From: Pleomorphomonas sp. PLEO
GTDB lineage: Bacteria > Pseudomonadota > Alphaproteobacteria > Rhizobiales > Pleomorphomonadaceae
Length of the DNA stretch: 64,000 nt
Direction of reading: 5' to 3'
Assembly: GCF_041320595.1 (NCBI RefSeq)
Contig: NZ_CP166625.1
Span: 4,710,001-4,774,000, forward strand
The notes beneath the pieces were generated by a model. The model did no database searches. It saw only the letters and a program-made list of their open reading frames with translations, and was not told where the DNA came from. This document shows positions 46,504 to 56,190 of this stretch, piece by piece. The position numbers were made by a program, and so were the translations under genes. Every line of letters starts with the position of its first letter. The first letter of the stretch is position 1.

Positions 46504-47741
46504 AGGAAGTTCCTCTCGCGGCCCTTAGCGGCCGACGATCTGAGGTCCCGTAGCGTCAGCGCTCCAAAAACCACGCATTCGACAAGGGAAACGCCGGCAA
46601 GCCCGAGCACGGCGGCCGACGCGCTGAGGCCGGCGGCCAGCAGCGCGAGCACCAGCAGCGGTACGACAACCGCGCCGACAAAGCCGACGAAGGCCAGCGC
46701 CCGAAACTTCCGCCGAGCCTCCATCAGAGCTGCCATCACCGACGTCTGACCGGCGACCAGCGCGTAGAGCCACCAGCAGAAAAGAGTGCCCGCCATGTCG
46801 CCGTAGCGGTCACGGAAGGCATAGGCGTCGATATAGGGCCAGGCTAACAGGAGAAACAGCCCGTAGAGGATGGCGGCGCCAGCGACGATCGCCGCTCCGG
46901 TGCGGAAAAGACGCACCACCGCTCCGATCTCACCGCGCTTCAGATCCTCCACCATTCTGGGACGGGCGACCCGGCACCATGCCGTGCCGACAAGCAGCAG
47001 CGGCGAAACGCCAACCCGCCCGGCGTTGAGCATGCCGAGCGCCGCCGCGTCGCGCATCCTTTCCACCAAAAAGACGTGGCTGCGCGCCATGACCTCGTTT
47101 TGAAGAGCCCCCTGCAGCGCCCACCGCGTGTCCTTCCAGACTTGCCGGTAGGCAGAAAGGTGAGCCGGCAGTCGGCGAAAATCAGCCTTGAGGTCGAAGC
47201 GACACACCACAAAGGACAGACAATTACCGGCGGACAGGGCTGCGAGGACGGCCGCCGGCGGCGCCAGCACCTGCCAGAATACAACCGCGAACACGGCCGC
47301 GGAGCCGAGTGCGATCACGTCGTAAATAAGCGTGCGGTGAATGCGGCCCTTCACGACCATGAGGTTGCGCGCGTATTCACGGACCATCCCCGTCAGGAAA
47401 TAGCTGGCGGTGGCGAGCGACAGAAGGGGATCGGCGCCGATAATGGCGGCAAGGCCAAGGCTTGCTGGCAGCACAAGCAACGTCAGCGCCAGATTGGCCG
47501 AGGTGAGCATCGACAGGCTCGCATCGGCTTCAGGCGGCTCGCGGCCTGGAAGCAGGTAATTGAGCGGCATGACGATCAGCGCGTTCTGCGCGGAGACGGC
47601 GAAGAAGCTACCAGCCAGCAGGAAAGCGAAGCGGCCGAACTCGTCGGGCGTTGCGAAAGCGATGAACGCGAGGTTGAGCAGGAGGCTGAAAGCGCTGTTT
47701 AATGCCTGATCGACCAGGGAAAGAAAAACGGCCTGCTTCAT
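46500..47741 (-). CDS. Wzx-like polysaccharide flippase
   Basis: 413 residues with about twelve hydrophobic helices, starting MKQAVFLSLVDQALNSAFSLLLNLAFIAFATPDEFGRFAF, the usual oligosaccharyl-lipid flippase (MOP/MATE) N-terminus. It moves the undecaprenyl-linked repeat unit across the inner membrane, ready for the Wzy-type protein. Overlaps its neighbours by 4 bases on both sides. Confidence 0.87.
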   Translation of the reverse strand: MKQAVFLSLVDQALNSAFSLLLNLAFIAFATPDEFGRFAFLLAGSFFAVSAQNALIVMPLNYLLPGREPPEADASLSMLTSANLALTLLVLPASLGLAAIIGADPLLSLATASYFLTGMVREYARNLMVVKGRIHRTLIYDVIALGSAAVFAVVFWQVLAPPAAVLAALSAGNCLSFVVCRFDLKADFRRLPAHLSAYRQVWKDTRWALQGALQNEVMARSHVFLVERMRDAAALGMLNAGRVGVSPLLLVGTAWCRVARPRMVEDLKRGEIGAVVRLFRTGAAIVAGAAILYGLFLLLAWPYIDAYAFRDRYGDMAGTLFCWWLYALVAGQTSVMAALMEARRKFRALAFVGFVGAVVVPLLVLALLAAGLSASAAVLGLAGVSLVECVVFGALTLRDLRSSAAKGRERNFL

Positions 47742-48448
47742 GACACACCGAAGAGTGATCTGAAGCGGGTCGACAAGTGGCGCAGCCGGCAGCGGGCGAC
47801 GTCAGACCAACCACCCTGGCGCTCAGCGACCGCCAGCACTATCGGGATATTGCCGGATTTTAGCATGTTGCGCGGCTTGATCGCCGTCGACACCAGCGCG
47901 AGGCCGGGCCTGCAGGTATGCACCTCCCGAAAGCCCATGGCGAACAGACGATCGAGAATGCGAATATTGAAGCGACCGAAGGGCGGCGCCACGATGTCGA
48001 CCGGCCGGCCGATAATGTCCTCGATCACATTGCGCCCTTCGCTAACGTCATCGAGAAATTCCCGCTCGGGTATCGACGTCCAATCGATGTGACGGGCGCC
48101 ATGAACGCCTATCTCCATGCCGAGGGCGGCGAGAGCGCGGAGATCGGAGGGCGCCAAGCGGCCGGGCTGGCCGAGGACGCTGGTCGGCACGAAGAAGATA
48201 CCGTCAACTCCGTGTCGGATGAGCCAGGGGGCGAGCAGATCGATATCGGAGCGGAAGGCATCGTCGCTGGTGATCCGAAGCTTTGCCCCAGTGCTTCGGC
48301 TCACATCGAGAAGACTGCCGAGAAGCGGCTCCACTGCCGAAAACGGCATCCAGGATTTCAGTTCGTCACCACAGGCGTCCGGCACCTCGGAGAGATCGTG
48401 CACGCCAACGATCAATTCGAATCGAGATCTGCCATGCTCAGGCACCAC
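47738..48448 (-). CDS. Polysaccharide deacetylase family protein
   Basis: 236 residues from one of two GTGs (48448 or 48445) behind GGAGGTG. NodB-like fold: ITSDDAFRSDIDLLAPWLIRHGVDGIFFVPTS, EIGVHGARHIDWTSI (His-x3-His) and APPFGRFNIRI. The first catalytic Asp pair reads SDD. It would remove acetyl groups from the polymer or a precursor. No signal sequence, so action at the cytoplasmic repeat-unit stage is more likely. Overlaps the sugar transferase gene by 11 bases. Confidence 0.82.
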   Translation of the reverse strand: MVPEHGRSRFELIVGVHDLSEVPDACGDELKSWMPFSAVEPLLGSLLDVSRSTGAKLRITSDDAFRSDIDLLAPWLIRHGVDGIFFVPTSVLGQPGRLAPSDLRALAALGMEIGVHGARHIDWTSIPEREFLDDVSEGRNVIEDIIGRPVDIVAPPFGRFNIRILDRLFAMGFREVHTCRPGLALVSTAIKPRNMLKSGNIPIVLAVAERQGGWSDVARCRLRHLSTRFRSLFGVS

Positions 48449-49097
48449 CGCGCACCTCCGATCTCCACGGCGACCACCAGGGCAAAACCGTCGCGACAAC
48501 GATGAGGAGATCGAGAGCGAAGGACCAAGTATCGATATAGCGAAGATCCTGCGCGACACGGGCGGCCATGGACTCGGTAGTCGGCGTCGGGCCCCGATGA
48601 CCGGTCACTTGGGCGAGACCGCTCATGCCGGGTCGGACGGCGTAGCGGCTCATGTAGCCGGGAATGACCTGGCGATAGTGTTCGTCAAGCGCGAGCGGAT
48701 GCGGACGGGGACCGATCAGCGACATGTCACCGACGAGGACGTTGAAGAGCTGCGGCAACTCATCAATGCTGGTTAGGCGAAGGATGTTGCCAAGGCGCGT
48801 GATGCGGGCATCGCCAACAGCGGCCTGGCGGAAGGCCTCACGGCTCGCCGTCGCAGTCATCGTGCGAAATTTGTAGATGCGGAAGGTCCGGCCACCAAGA
48901 CCGTAGCGATCCTGCGGAAACAATACTGGTCCGGGGCTGTCGAGCCGAATCAGAGCCGCAACAAGGACAAGGAGCGGCGCCAGCAGTACCAGACTTGCGG
49001 CAGCCCCCAGGATGTCTAGGGCACGCTTGGTCCATGACTTGATGGCCGCCGGACGGTCGATCGTAACATGCGCTGTATCGTCGATGAATTCGGTCAT
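48438..49097 (-). CDS. Undecaprenyl-phosphate sugar phosphotransferase (ExoY/PssA-like initiating transferase)
   Basis: 219 residues, polyprenyl-phosphate hexose-1-phosphate transferase. One membrane segment (ILGAAASLVLLAPLLVLVAALI) leads into KRALDILGA, RYGLGGRTFRIYKFRTM, ELPQLFNVLVGDMSLIGPRPHP and RPGMSGLAQVTG. It starts the repeat unit by loading the first sugar phosphate onto the lipid. Overlaps the GH10 gene by 4 bases. Confidence 0.93.
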   Translation of the reverse strand: MTEFIDDTAHVTIDRPAAIKSWTKRALDILGAAASLVLLAPLLVLVAALIRLDSPGPVLFPQDRYGLGGRTFRIYKFRTMTATASREAFRQAAVGDARITRLGNILRLTSIDELPQLFNVLVGDMSLIGPRPHPLALDEHYRQVIPGYMSRYAVRPGMSGLAQVTGHRGPTPTTESMAARVAQDLRYIDTWSFALDLLIVVATVLPWWSPWRSEVRGGA

Positions 49098-50194
49098 GTC
49101 GGGTGCCTCGTCCTGGTCGAAGCAAAAAGCGAAGCGAGCGTATTGCGCATCGGCGTCGGCCTATAGGCATCGTCAAAAGGAAGGCCTTGGTTGTCGGCCA
49201 TGTCGGGTGAACGGTCACGCAGCCAGCTGTCGGCGTCCGAAAGCCCCCAAGTGACGACGCCAGCAAGCGCCGAGCTATCGATCGCCACGGACAGTACTTT
49301 GGCAACTTCGGTCGCGGCTCGTTGGCGGCGCGCAACGATCGACCGACGAGCAGCGTCAGGTGCCTCGGTAACGTCGAGCTCGGTGACGGCGATAGTCAGA
49401 CCAAGCTCTTCAATATGTTTAAGAAAGCGGCGGAAAATCTGCTCGTTAAAGCGAAGGCGGGTATCGAGGTGAAACTGCATGCCGAAGCCGTGAATGGGAA
49501 CGTCAGCCTTGATCAGTCGCTCGAGAAGATGAAGCACGCCGGTGCGCCGACGTTCCTGCCAATCCTCGGCGTAATAGAGATGATCGTCGTTGAGGTAGAG
49601 GCGCGCGGCCGGTGCCGCGTCTGCGGCGATGCGAAAAGCCTCCGCGACATAATCCGGGCCCAGCATGGCATAGAAGGGAGTGCGTCGCATGAGATCCGCA
49701 CCGTTGTCATAGGGTTCGATTGCCTCATTGACCACGTCCCATTCGAAGATCGCATCGCGATAGCGCCCTGCCACGGCTGCTATGTGCGGGGCGAGAAAAC
49801 GCTTCCAGTCAGCGGCGCTGGACAGACCTTCGGCACCTACCGGCAAGTGCTCATGCCAGATCAAAGTGTGACCACGCAGCCGCTTGTCATTTCGCTTTGC
49901 ACTGTCGACGATCGCATCGGCCGCGCGATAATCGGATGCTTGCCCCAATGCCTGGACGAGCGCACCCCATTTCATTTCCCAAGCCGGCACCCAGACCGAA
50001 CACTCCTCGGCGAAGAAACGGACATGCTCGCTGCCAACAGCAACATCGGCGCGCGTCACCGCCGAGCCGAAATAGCGCCCGGACCGGGCGGCGACCTCAC
50101 CGAGGGCAACCCGTCGCTCGGCGGACAGCGTCGGTCCGGCGAGCGAGAGCCCGGCACAGGCAGCAAGCAGAGAGCGACGGCTGAGGGACTGCAT
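49094..50194 (-). CDS. GH10 family glycoside hydrolase (endo-xylanase-like) of the exopolysaccharide cluster
   Basis: 366 residues. The start MQSLSRRSLLAACAGLSLAG looks like a Tat/Sec signal with a twin-Arg. Acid/base E157 in EWDVVNEAIE and nucleophile E272 in VTELDVTEA are present; the other GH10 blocks are RGHTLIWHEHLP and GFGMQFHLD. GH10 proteins within rhizobial exopolysaccharide loci (for example PssW) trim the polymer rather than degrade plant xylan. Here a UDP-xylose synthase gene is directly upstream. Confidence 0.9.
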   Translation of the reverse strand: MQSLSRRSLLAACAGLSLAGPTLSAERRVALGEVAARSGRYFGSAVTRADVAVGSEHVRFFAEECSVWVPAWEMKWGALVQALGQASDYRAADAIVDSAKRNDKRLRGHTLIWHEHLPVGAEGLSSAADWKRFLAPHIAAVAGRYRDAIFEWDVVNEAIEPYDNGADLMRRTPFYAMLGPDYVAEAFRIAADAAPAARLYLNDDHLYYAEDWQERRRTGVLHLLERLIKADVPIHGFGMQFHLDTRLRFNEQIFRRFLKHIEELGLTIAVTELDVTEAPDAARRSIVARRQRAATEVAKVLSVAIDSSALAGVVTWGLSDADSWLRDRSPDMADNQGLPFDDAYRPTPMRNTLASLFASTRTRHPT

Positions 50195-51187
50195 TCAAAT
50201 GGCTGACCGAAGAGGCAGGAATCGATCGCCGGGAGACTGTCCAGAGACGACCTCCCGGAAGTAAGCGATGGTTGGCCCGAGGCCTGCTTCCAGCGAAACA
50301 GCAGGCCTCCAGTCCAGCAGGCTCTCTGCCCTCGAGATATCAGGTCGCCGACGGCGCGGATCATCGGCCGGTAAGGGCATAAAAGAGACCGATGAATGCG
50401 AACCGGTCATTGCGACGACCATTGCAGCGAGTTTGGTCATGCTGAATTCGCCGGGATTGCCAAGGTTGATCGGCGTCCGGACGTTACTTGCCATGAGGCG
50501 GACAAAGCCCTCGACAAGATCGTCGACATAGCAGAAGGAGCGGGTCTGCGATCCATCGCCATAAATGGTGATTGGCTGGTCCCGCAGGGCTTCCACGACA
50601 AAATTGGAGACGACGCGGCCGTCGTCCGGCTGCATGCGCGGTCCGTAAGTATTGAAGATGCGGGCGATGCGGATATCCGCGCCCTTCTCCGCGGCATAGG
50701 CATGGAATAGTGCTTCGGCGGCCCGTTTGCCCTCGTCGTAGCAGGCGCGCGCTCCAAACGAGTTGACGTTGCCGAAATAGTCCTCGGGTTGAGGATGGAC
50801 CAACGGGTCGCCATAGACCTCGCTGGTCGAGGCCAGCAATACACGGGCACCCGATCGCAACGAGAGATTCAGCACGTTGATCGCACCGAGAAGATTGGTC
50901 TTAAGCGTGCGGATCGGGCTCTCCTGGTAGTGGGGAGGCGATGCTGGGCAGGCGAGATGATAGATCTCATCAACCCGAAGGTAGGGAAGTGGATCGGCGA
51001 CATCCGCTTCGATCACTTCGAGATCGGGCCTCGAGGCATGGTGCAGATGGTTCAAACGACTGCCGGTATGAAAATTGTCGAGGCTGACGACCTTATGTCC
51101 GTCCCGGAGCAGACGATCACAAAGATGACTGCCCAGGAATCCAGCTCCACCGGTAACGAGAACCGTCTTCTGATTGGATGAGCGCAT
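50195..51187 (-). CDS. UDP-glucuronate decarboxylase (UDP-xylose synthase-like) SDR
   Basis: 330 residues with an extended-SDR start [31 protein letters not shown], the UXS-typical [14 protein letters not shown] (catalytic YxxxK), [10 protein letters not shown] and [14 protein letters not shown]. These signatures mark the UDP-glucuronate decarboxylase clade, producing UDP-xylose. Its start at 51187 is 30 bases downstream of the Wzz-like gene's stop. Confidence 0.9.
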   Translation of the reverse strand: MRSSNQKTVLVTGGAGFLGSHLCDRLLRDGHKVVSLDNFHTGSRLNHLHHASRPDLEVIEADVADPLPYLRVDEIYHLACPASPPHYQESPIRTLKTNLLGAINVLNLSLRSGARVLLASTSEVYGDPLVHPQPEDYFGNVNSFGARACYDEGKRAAEALFHAYAAEKGADIRIARIFNTYGPRMQPDDGRVVSNFVVEALRDQPITIYGDGSQTRSFCYVDDLVEGFVRLMASNVRTPINLGNPGEFSMTKLAAMVVAMTGSHSSVSFMPLPADDPRRRRPDISRAESLLDWRPAVSLEAGLGPTIAYFREVVSGQSPGDRFLPLRSAI

Positions 51188-51216
51188 TTGTCGACTACAC
51201 CTTACTAACGGAGATC

Positions 51217-52677
51217 TTACTCAGCGGCGGCGAGATTCCGCCTTCGCAACGGCGAGACGGAAGACTGGCGCCGTCGTTTGGGAGGACCGACGAGCAAATA
51301 GAGAAGCCAGGCCGTACCAAAGCCAGCCACGCAGCCGAGGAAGATGCTGGCGGCGAGCACCACCAGCGCTTTGGGTGCGCTGGGGTTCATCGCTGGCTGC
51401 GCCTGGGAAATGATGCGCGCCGTCGTTGTCGGCAGCGAGATTTGCTCGCGGGCCTGCTTGGCCTTGGTGGTAAAGCTGTCAAAGAGCTCACGGTTCTGCT
51501 TGGCGGTCTGCTCGAGTTCCTTGAGCTTCACGGAAGCAGCGTTTGAGCGCGTGAGATTTTCCTGCGACTTGGCCAGCATGTCCTTGAGCGCGGCCTGCTG
51601 CCCGGTAGCCGAGCGATAATCGGCTTCGGCCTTGGCAAAAACGCGGGCGAGTTCGTCGTCGAGCGCCTTTTCGAGGGCCTTTCGCTGCTTTTGCGCGCGA
51701 AGGAGTTTGGGATAGCGGGGCCCGTAGGTATCGGAGAGTACGCTCTCCTCGGCGCGTGCTTGGCCGATTTCCACGCGCAACTGGCTTGCTATCTCCGACA
51801 CCGATGCCCCGGCGCCGTTGTTGCGCAACGTCTCAAGCGCAACTCTGGCTGCCTCTGTTGCAACGGACGCGCTGACGAGTTGGCTGCTCAGTTCTCCTAA
51901 CTGCCGCTCGGCCAGTGGAACGCCATCGGTATCGAGCAGACCATTTTCGCGACGATACTCTTCAACGGCTCGCTGAGACTCCTCAGCGGCTCGACCGAGT
52001 TCGGCGAGACGCGCCTCGAGACTTGCTGCCGACTCGCGGGCGCTTGCGTCGACAACGGTCTGTCCGTTGTTGACATAAATGTCGGCCAATGCATTGGCCA
52101 ACAGTGCGGAACGTGCCGGCGCGCTCGTGGTCACGGAAACATTGAGAACGTAGGTGTTGTCCACGCGCTTAACTTCCACGGCCTTCTGCAAGGCGGTGAG
52201 GGCGCGATCAAAGGGCGGAACGTCGGCCGCGGGAGTACGGTCCGGTCCATAAAGAACCGCACCCGCCAAGCCACGCAGGTCCGCCAGTACCCCAGTTGCA
52301 ACCGCTATGAACGAGGGATCGGTGTCGAGCCTCTCTTGTTCGACCAGAGTTCCGAGAACCGATCGGGATGTGAGAATCGCCATCTGGCTGTCGACCAGCG
52401 CGCCATCGGCTCCCTGCGACGACGAGCCCATACCAGTCGGCGCCACGCCGAGGTCGACGAGGCTGCGCTCACGCGGATCGATGAATATGGAGACGGTGGA
52501 GGTATAGGCCTTGGGTGCCAGCCAGACGAAGGCAAACCCAGCCAGAACGCACAGGAGTGCTATGCCTGCCACTAGCCGCCAACGGCAAGTGAAGGCACGC
52601 ACAAGCGTGCGCAAATCCTCGGCGAGGCTAGCCTCGCCGGATTGGCTGCCCGATTGCTCGGGCCCAACAATTTTCAT
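51217..52677 (-). CDS. Chain-length determinant (Wzz/GumC/ExoP-type), without kinase domain
   Basis: 486 residues. Two membrane helices, near residue 40 ([19 protein letters not shown]) and near 450 ([27 protein letters not shown]), enclose a long periplasmic coiled-coil rich domain. No Walker ATPase (BY-kinase) domain follows the second helix; the protein ends with a basic tail. First gene of the leftward polysaccharide operon. No Wza-type outer-membrane exporter gene is seen here. Confidence 0.88.
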   Translation of the reverse strand: MKIVGPEQSGSQSGEASLAEDLRTLVRAFTCRWRLVAGIALLCVLAGFAFVWLAPKAYTSTVSIFIDPRERSLVDLGVAPTGMGSSSQGADGALVDSQMAILTSRSVLGTLVEQERLDTDPSFIAVATGVLADLRGLAGAVLYGPDRTPAADVPPFDRALTALQKAVEVKRVDNTYVLNVSVTTSAPARSALLANALADIYVNNGQTVVDASARESAASLEARLAELGRAAEESQRAVEEYRRENGLLDTDGVPLAERQLGELSSQLVSASVATEAARVALETLRNNGAGASVSEIASQLRVEIGQARAEESVLSDTYGPRYPKLLRAQKQRKALEKALDDELARVFAKAEADYRSATGQQAALKDMLAKSQENLTRSNAASVKLKELEQTAKQNRELFDSFTTKAKQAREQISLPTTTARIISQAQPAMNPSAPKALVVLAASIFLGCVAGFGTAWLLYLLVGPPKRRRQSSVSPLRRRNLAAAE

Positions 52678-53206
52678 AGCACCGACCCACAAGTGACGCG
52701 TGCGTTTCGAACGGTTCCAATATCATGAACGGTCCGGAGCTGCCCGAAAGAGTCAAAGACTGGTTAACAGAAATAAATCACCTTGAAATTAAAATGATTA
52801 AAAACAAGGCACGGAACTGCCATTCGTTCAGTGCATTTCCGTCGCCGCCAACCTGCAGCCGTCTGGATTGACGCTCAGACAGAATTCCACAGGCGCGAAA
52901 GATCGGCTCGGCCATATTACGAAGCGGCGCTTCATATCTCCGGCGCTTCCTCGTCATCGGCGAGCACCACGCGGTTCGGTATCCAAAGGAGCATGTCGGC
53001 AGAGGGCGCCGGCAGAGCCACCAACTGCCTCACAAATTGGATAACGACGGCAGGCTCGACCCTCCGGATATGCGCACAGGACGGTCGCCAGCCCTTGAGA
53101 TGCGACCGCTTTTCAAGCCCGTATATTGGCTGCGAGGGTCAAGCCCTGCGATTTGAACCTGCGGGTTAAGTGATTGATTTTGAGGATGCTGGATTTTCAA
53201 ATAAAC

Positions 53207-53238
53207 AAAACCCCAGCAACTCATTGAGTTGGCTGGGG
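53207..53238 (-). terminator. Terminator associated with the tRNA-fMet fragment
   Basis: On the minus strand CCCCAGC-CAACTC pairs with GAGTT-GCTGGGG (one bulged base), followed by TTTTGTTT. It lies 14 bases downstream of the tRNA CCA end. Confidence 0.75.
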
Positions 53239-53252
53239 CTTTTCGTTTGTTT

Positions 53253-53272
53253 TGGTTGCGGGGGCAGGATTT
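53253..53272 (-). tRNA. 3'-terminal fragment of tRNA-fMet (not functional)
   Basis: The minus strand reads AAATCCTGCCCCCGCAACCA, the last 20 bases of bacterial initiator tRNA-Met including CCA. Upstream the match ends, and the T-arm, anticodon and D-arm are missing. This is typical of an attachment-site copy left by an element that integrated in a tRNA gene, or of a recombination scar. Confidence 0.6.
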
Positions 53273-53468
53273 CATCTTAACTTGCGACGTATCGATCTCG
53301 TACACGCGGTGAAAGATTTACTGGGCGCAGAGGGGCGTATCGGGCTTTTTCGTAGTGTCACATAGGAGATGGTTGCGACAGCCTTTGGCGGAAGGTCAAG
53401 AATCGGGATCTAACAACTTCAGCGAATAGCCTGTGCTCCTCACTCATCCTTTATCAGAATATCCGCGC

Positions 53469-54995
53469 TCAATTCAGGTGCCGGAAGGCGTCGCGCATCA
53501 GATCGACCGGCGTGGTTTCTGCAACTTTGTGAAGACCACCGACCCGGCCGTTCGACAGCACCAGAATGCGTGAGGCGATCTGGAACAATTCGAGCATGTC
53601 CGAGGATGCGACGATGATCGACATCCCGTCGTCGGCCAGCCGCCGGATGATCTCATAGACCTGCTCCTTGGTGCGAACATCGACGCCATGCGTCGGCTCG
53701 TCGAGCAGGAGAATGCGTGGGCCGACTGAAAGACAGCGAGCCAGAATGCACTTCTGCTGGTTGCCACCCGACAGCGTCGAAATCGGCTGCTCGGCATCGC
53801 GCATGACAATGCCGAATTCGCTCGTCGCCCTTGTCATCATGTCGGTCTCGGCGGCGACATCAAGGACTCCGAAACGGCCGAGCCTTGGCAGAGCAGAGAC
53901 CGAGACGTTTTCCCTGATAGGTCGGAACGGCAGAATGCCATTGAACTTGCGCCCCTCGGGGAGCAGCGAGACGCCGTCCCGGATCGACGCTTGCGGGGAT
54001 TTCGGCCGATAGGACGCACCGTCACGCTCGATGCTGCCTTCGACGATGGGTCGCAAACCGTAGATCATTTCGAGCACTTCGGTTCGACCGGCGCCGACGA
54101 GGCCGAAAAGGCCCAGAATTTCGCCCCGGTGGAGATCAAAGGAAACGTCGCGAACGAGACCGCCGTCGCCCAGGCCGGTTGCCCTCAATACAACCTCGCC
54201 CGTACCGCCATCGGGACGGGAGGCGCCGATTGGCACTTGGCGGCCTGCCATGTCGGCGACGATACGACCGCGATCGGTCTTGGACGATGGCGTATTGCTG
54301 ATCAACCGGCCGTCGCGCAACACGACGATGCGATCGCAAAGATCCAGTGCTTCCTCGATGCGATGGCTGATGAAGACGATGGCGACGCCGCGGTCGCGCA
54401 GGCGGCGTAGCAGTGTGAACAGACCGCGCACTTCGTGCGGAGTTAGCGAGCTGGTCGGCTCGTCGAGCAGCAACAGCTTGAGGTCGCACCGCAACGCCTT
54501 GGCGATTTCCACGGCCTGTTGATCGGCAACCCGGAGGCTGTCCATCGGCGCGTCGGGGTGGATATGGGAGGCTTCGATCTCGGCGAGCAGCGCGGTCGCC
54601 CGCCGATGCATTTCCTTCCGGTCGACGATGCCGTGCCGACAGCAATAGTCACCCAGGAACATGTTCTCGGCGACGGTCAAGGCACGGATCACCGACAGTT
54701 CCTGATGGACGACAGCGATACCGGCATCGAGCGCCGCCTTCGGACCGGACCAGGACAAGGGGGAGCCAACGAAGACCATCTCGCCGGCGTCGGCCGGAAA
54801 AGAGCCGGAGATGATGTTGAGGAGCGTTGACTTGCCTGCGCCGTTTTCCCCCAGCAAGGCAACGATCTCGCCGCCATTGAGTTCGAGGTTGATGTCCTCG
54901 AGCACCTGAACACTGCCGAAAGCCTTGGCTAGATGGTGAATGGCGAGCACCGCCGATAGTGCCGACCCCGCGTCGTGGCCGATCTGTTGCATCAT
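53469..54995 (-). CDS. Ribose-type sugar ABC transporter ATP-binding protein (RbsA/XylG family)
   Basis: 508 residues with two fused ABC domains. First domain: GENGAGKSTLLN, LRVADQQAVEIAKAL and LLLLDEPTSSLT. Second domain: LSGGNQQKCILARCL and LLLDEPTHGVD, with a degenerate P-loop (GLVGAGRTEVLE), as usual for this family. Two ATGs (54995, 54992) follow GGAGGGAGAGG; the first is preferred. It is separated from the binding-protein gene by a strong hairpin. Confidence 0.93.
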   Translation of the reverse strand: MMQQIGHDAGSALSAVLAIHHLAKAFGSVQVLEDINLELNGGEIVALLGENGAGKSTLLNIISGSFPADAGEMVFVGSPLSWSGPKAALDAGIAVVHQELSVIRALTVAENMFLGDYCCRHGIVDRKEMHRRATALLAEIEASHIHPDAPMDSLRVADQQAVEIAKALRCDLKLLLLDEPTSSLTPHEVRGLFTLLRRLRDRGVAIVFISHRIEEALDLCDRIVVLRDGRLISNTPSSKTDRGRIVADMAGRQVPIGASRPDGGTGEVVLRATGLGDGGLVRDVSFDLHRGEILGLFGLVGAGRTEVLEMIYGLRPIVEGSIERDGASYRPKSPQASIRDGVSLLPEGRKFNGILPFRPIRENVSVSALPRLGRFGVLDVAAETDMMTRATSEFGIVMRDAEQPISTLSGGNQQKCILARCLSVGPRILLLDEPTHGVDVRTKEQVYEIIRRLADDGMSIIVASSDMLELFQIASRILVLSNGRVGGLHKVAETTPVDLMRDAFRHLN

Positions 54996-55018
54996 CCTCT
55001 CCCTCCTCCGAAAAAGCG

Positions 55019-55050
55019 GGCCGGCGGCCACCTTATGAGGGCCGCCGGCC
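55019..55050 (-). terminator. Strong hairpin plus T-run between binding protein and ATPase genes
   Basis: GGCCGGCGGCC and GGCCGCCGGCC form a perfect 11-base stem with a 10-base loop. On the minus strand CGCTTTTTC follows, so this is an intrinsic terminator that could end most transcripts after the binding-protein gene and lower ATPase expression. Confidence 0.8.
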
Positions 55051-55056
55051 AGCTCG

Positions 55057-56058
55057 TCACTGACGAGCGCCCTTGCCGAGGGCGACACGCGAGGGCACTA
55101 CCACGTCGGTCGGATACTCGGTCTTGAAGGCCAGCATGTTGTGCAACATCACCAAGCTGTCGAAGGTCTGGCGGGCCGGCGACTGATCGACGAGGGCCAG
55201 CATTTCGCCACCATCCTTGTATTGCTGCTTGGACGGCAGATCGTCATAGGCGACCACGCCGACCTTGCCGGTCATGCCGGCGTCGCGCACCGCCTTGGCC
55301 GCACCTTCCGATCCGCCGGCGGTGACGTAGACGAGGGTCAGGTCGGCGTTGGAAGTGATGGCATCCGACGTGATGGTATAGGCGGTGGCATCATCGTCCT
55401 TGTTCTCATAGGGACCTATGATGGCGACATCCGGCGCTTCCTTCTTGATGAGATCGAGGGCGCCGTTCATGCGATCGTTGTGCTGGGCCGCGCCAAGATA
55501 GCCGGTGATGACGGCAATCTTGCCCTTGCCTTGCAACTGCTTCAGCATGAACTCGCCGGCCGACTTGCCGGCATCGTAGGCGAGCGTGCCCATGCCCACG
55601 GTGCGCTTCGAACGCTCAGCCGAGTCGGCGATGAAGGCGATGAGCGGGATGCCCTCGTTGACCACTTCGTCGACCTTGGAGACGGTACCATCGAAAATGG
55701 TCGGCGCGGCGATACCCTGGTACTGCTTGGCGAGCGCGCCATCGAGGCCAGCCACCATGATCTCCGGCGTCAGCGACGTGCCGAGCTGAATGTAGTCGAC
55801 CGTCGTGCCGAGCGGCTTAAGATAAGCCTGCGCGGCGGCGATGCCGATGTCCGCCGCCTCCCAGAAGGCGGTGCCCTGATAGCTGAGAACGGCGATCCTG
55901 AGCGGCTCGGGCGCTGCGCCCTCAGCCTTCACCGAAGCACCGAAAGCGACGGCGTCGGCGGGCAGATCGGTGTCGCCGGCGCTGGCCGAGGCCACCGTCG
56001 CCAAAGCCATTGCGCCGGCGAGCGTGGCGATCAGCGTTCCCTTGCGAAAAGCGGTCAT
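55057..56058 (-). CDS. Sugar ABC transporter periplasmic substrate-binding protein, RbsB-like
   Basis: 333 residues. Signal peptide MTAFRKGTLIATLAGAMALATVASASA, then a type I periplasmic binding fold with PLRIAVLSYQGTAFWEAADIGIAAAQAYLKPLG, IPLIAFIADSAERSKRTVGMGTLAYDAGKSAGEFML and VGVVAYDDLPSKQQYKDGG. Ligand probably a pentose or related sugar, judging from the neighbouring ribokinase and RbsD-like genes. Followed by the strong hairpin. Confidence 0.93.
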   Translation of the reverse strand: MTAFRKGTLIATLAGAMALATVASASAGDTDLPADAVAFGASVKAEGAAPEPLRIAVLSYQGTAFWEAADIGIAAAQAYLKPLGTTVDYIQLGTSLTPEIMVAGLDGALAKQYQGIAAPTIFDGTVSKVDEVVNEGIPLIAFIADSAERSKRTVGMGTLAYDAGKSAGEFMLKQLQGKGKIAVITGYLGAAQHNDRMNGALDLIKKEAPDVAIIGPYENKDDDATAYTITSDAITSNADLTLVYVTAGGSEGAAKAVRDAGMTGKVGVVAYDDLPSKQQYKDGGEMLALVDQSPARQTFDSLVMLHNMLAFKTEYPTDVVVPSRVALGKGARQ

Positions 56059-56190
56059 TTCCTATTCCTCCAGTTGTGCGGGACGTCCCGCGGCGGCTTG
56101 CGTGCCGCCTCTTGGAACCGGCGTCCGTTCGGGCTCCTCCCTTCAGAGCGCCGGTTCGCATTTCATTGAGATGCCAAGGTGGCGCCTGTT

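Larger units (their letters stand above)
52678..53468. other. Gene-poor interval with polysaccharide-operon promoter and tRNA remnants
   Basis: 790 bases with no convincing protein gene. The left part (52700-52815) is AT-rich and probably holds the promoter of the Wzz-led operon. The right part holds a tRNA-fMet 3' fragment, its terminator and a further 14-base match to the tRNA T-arm at 53150-53163. Confidence 0.6.
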
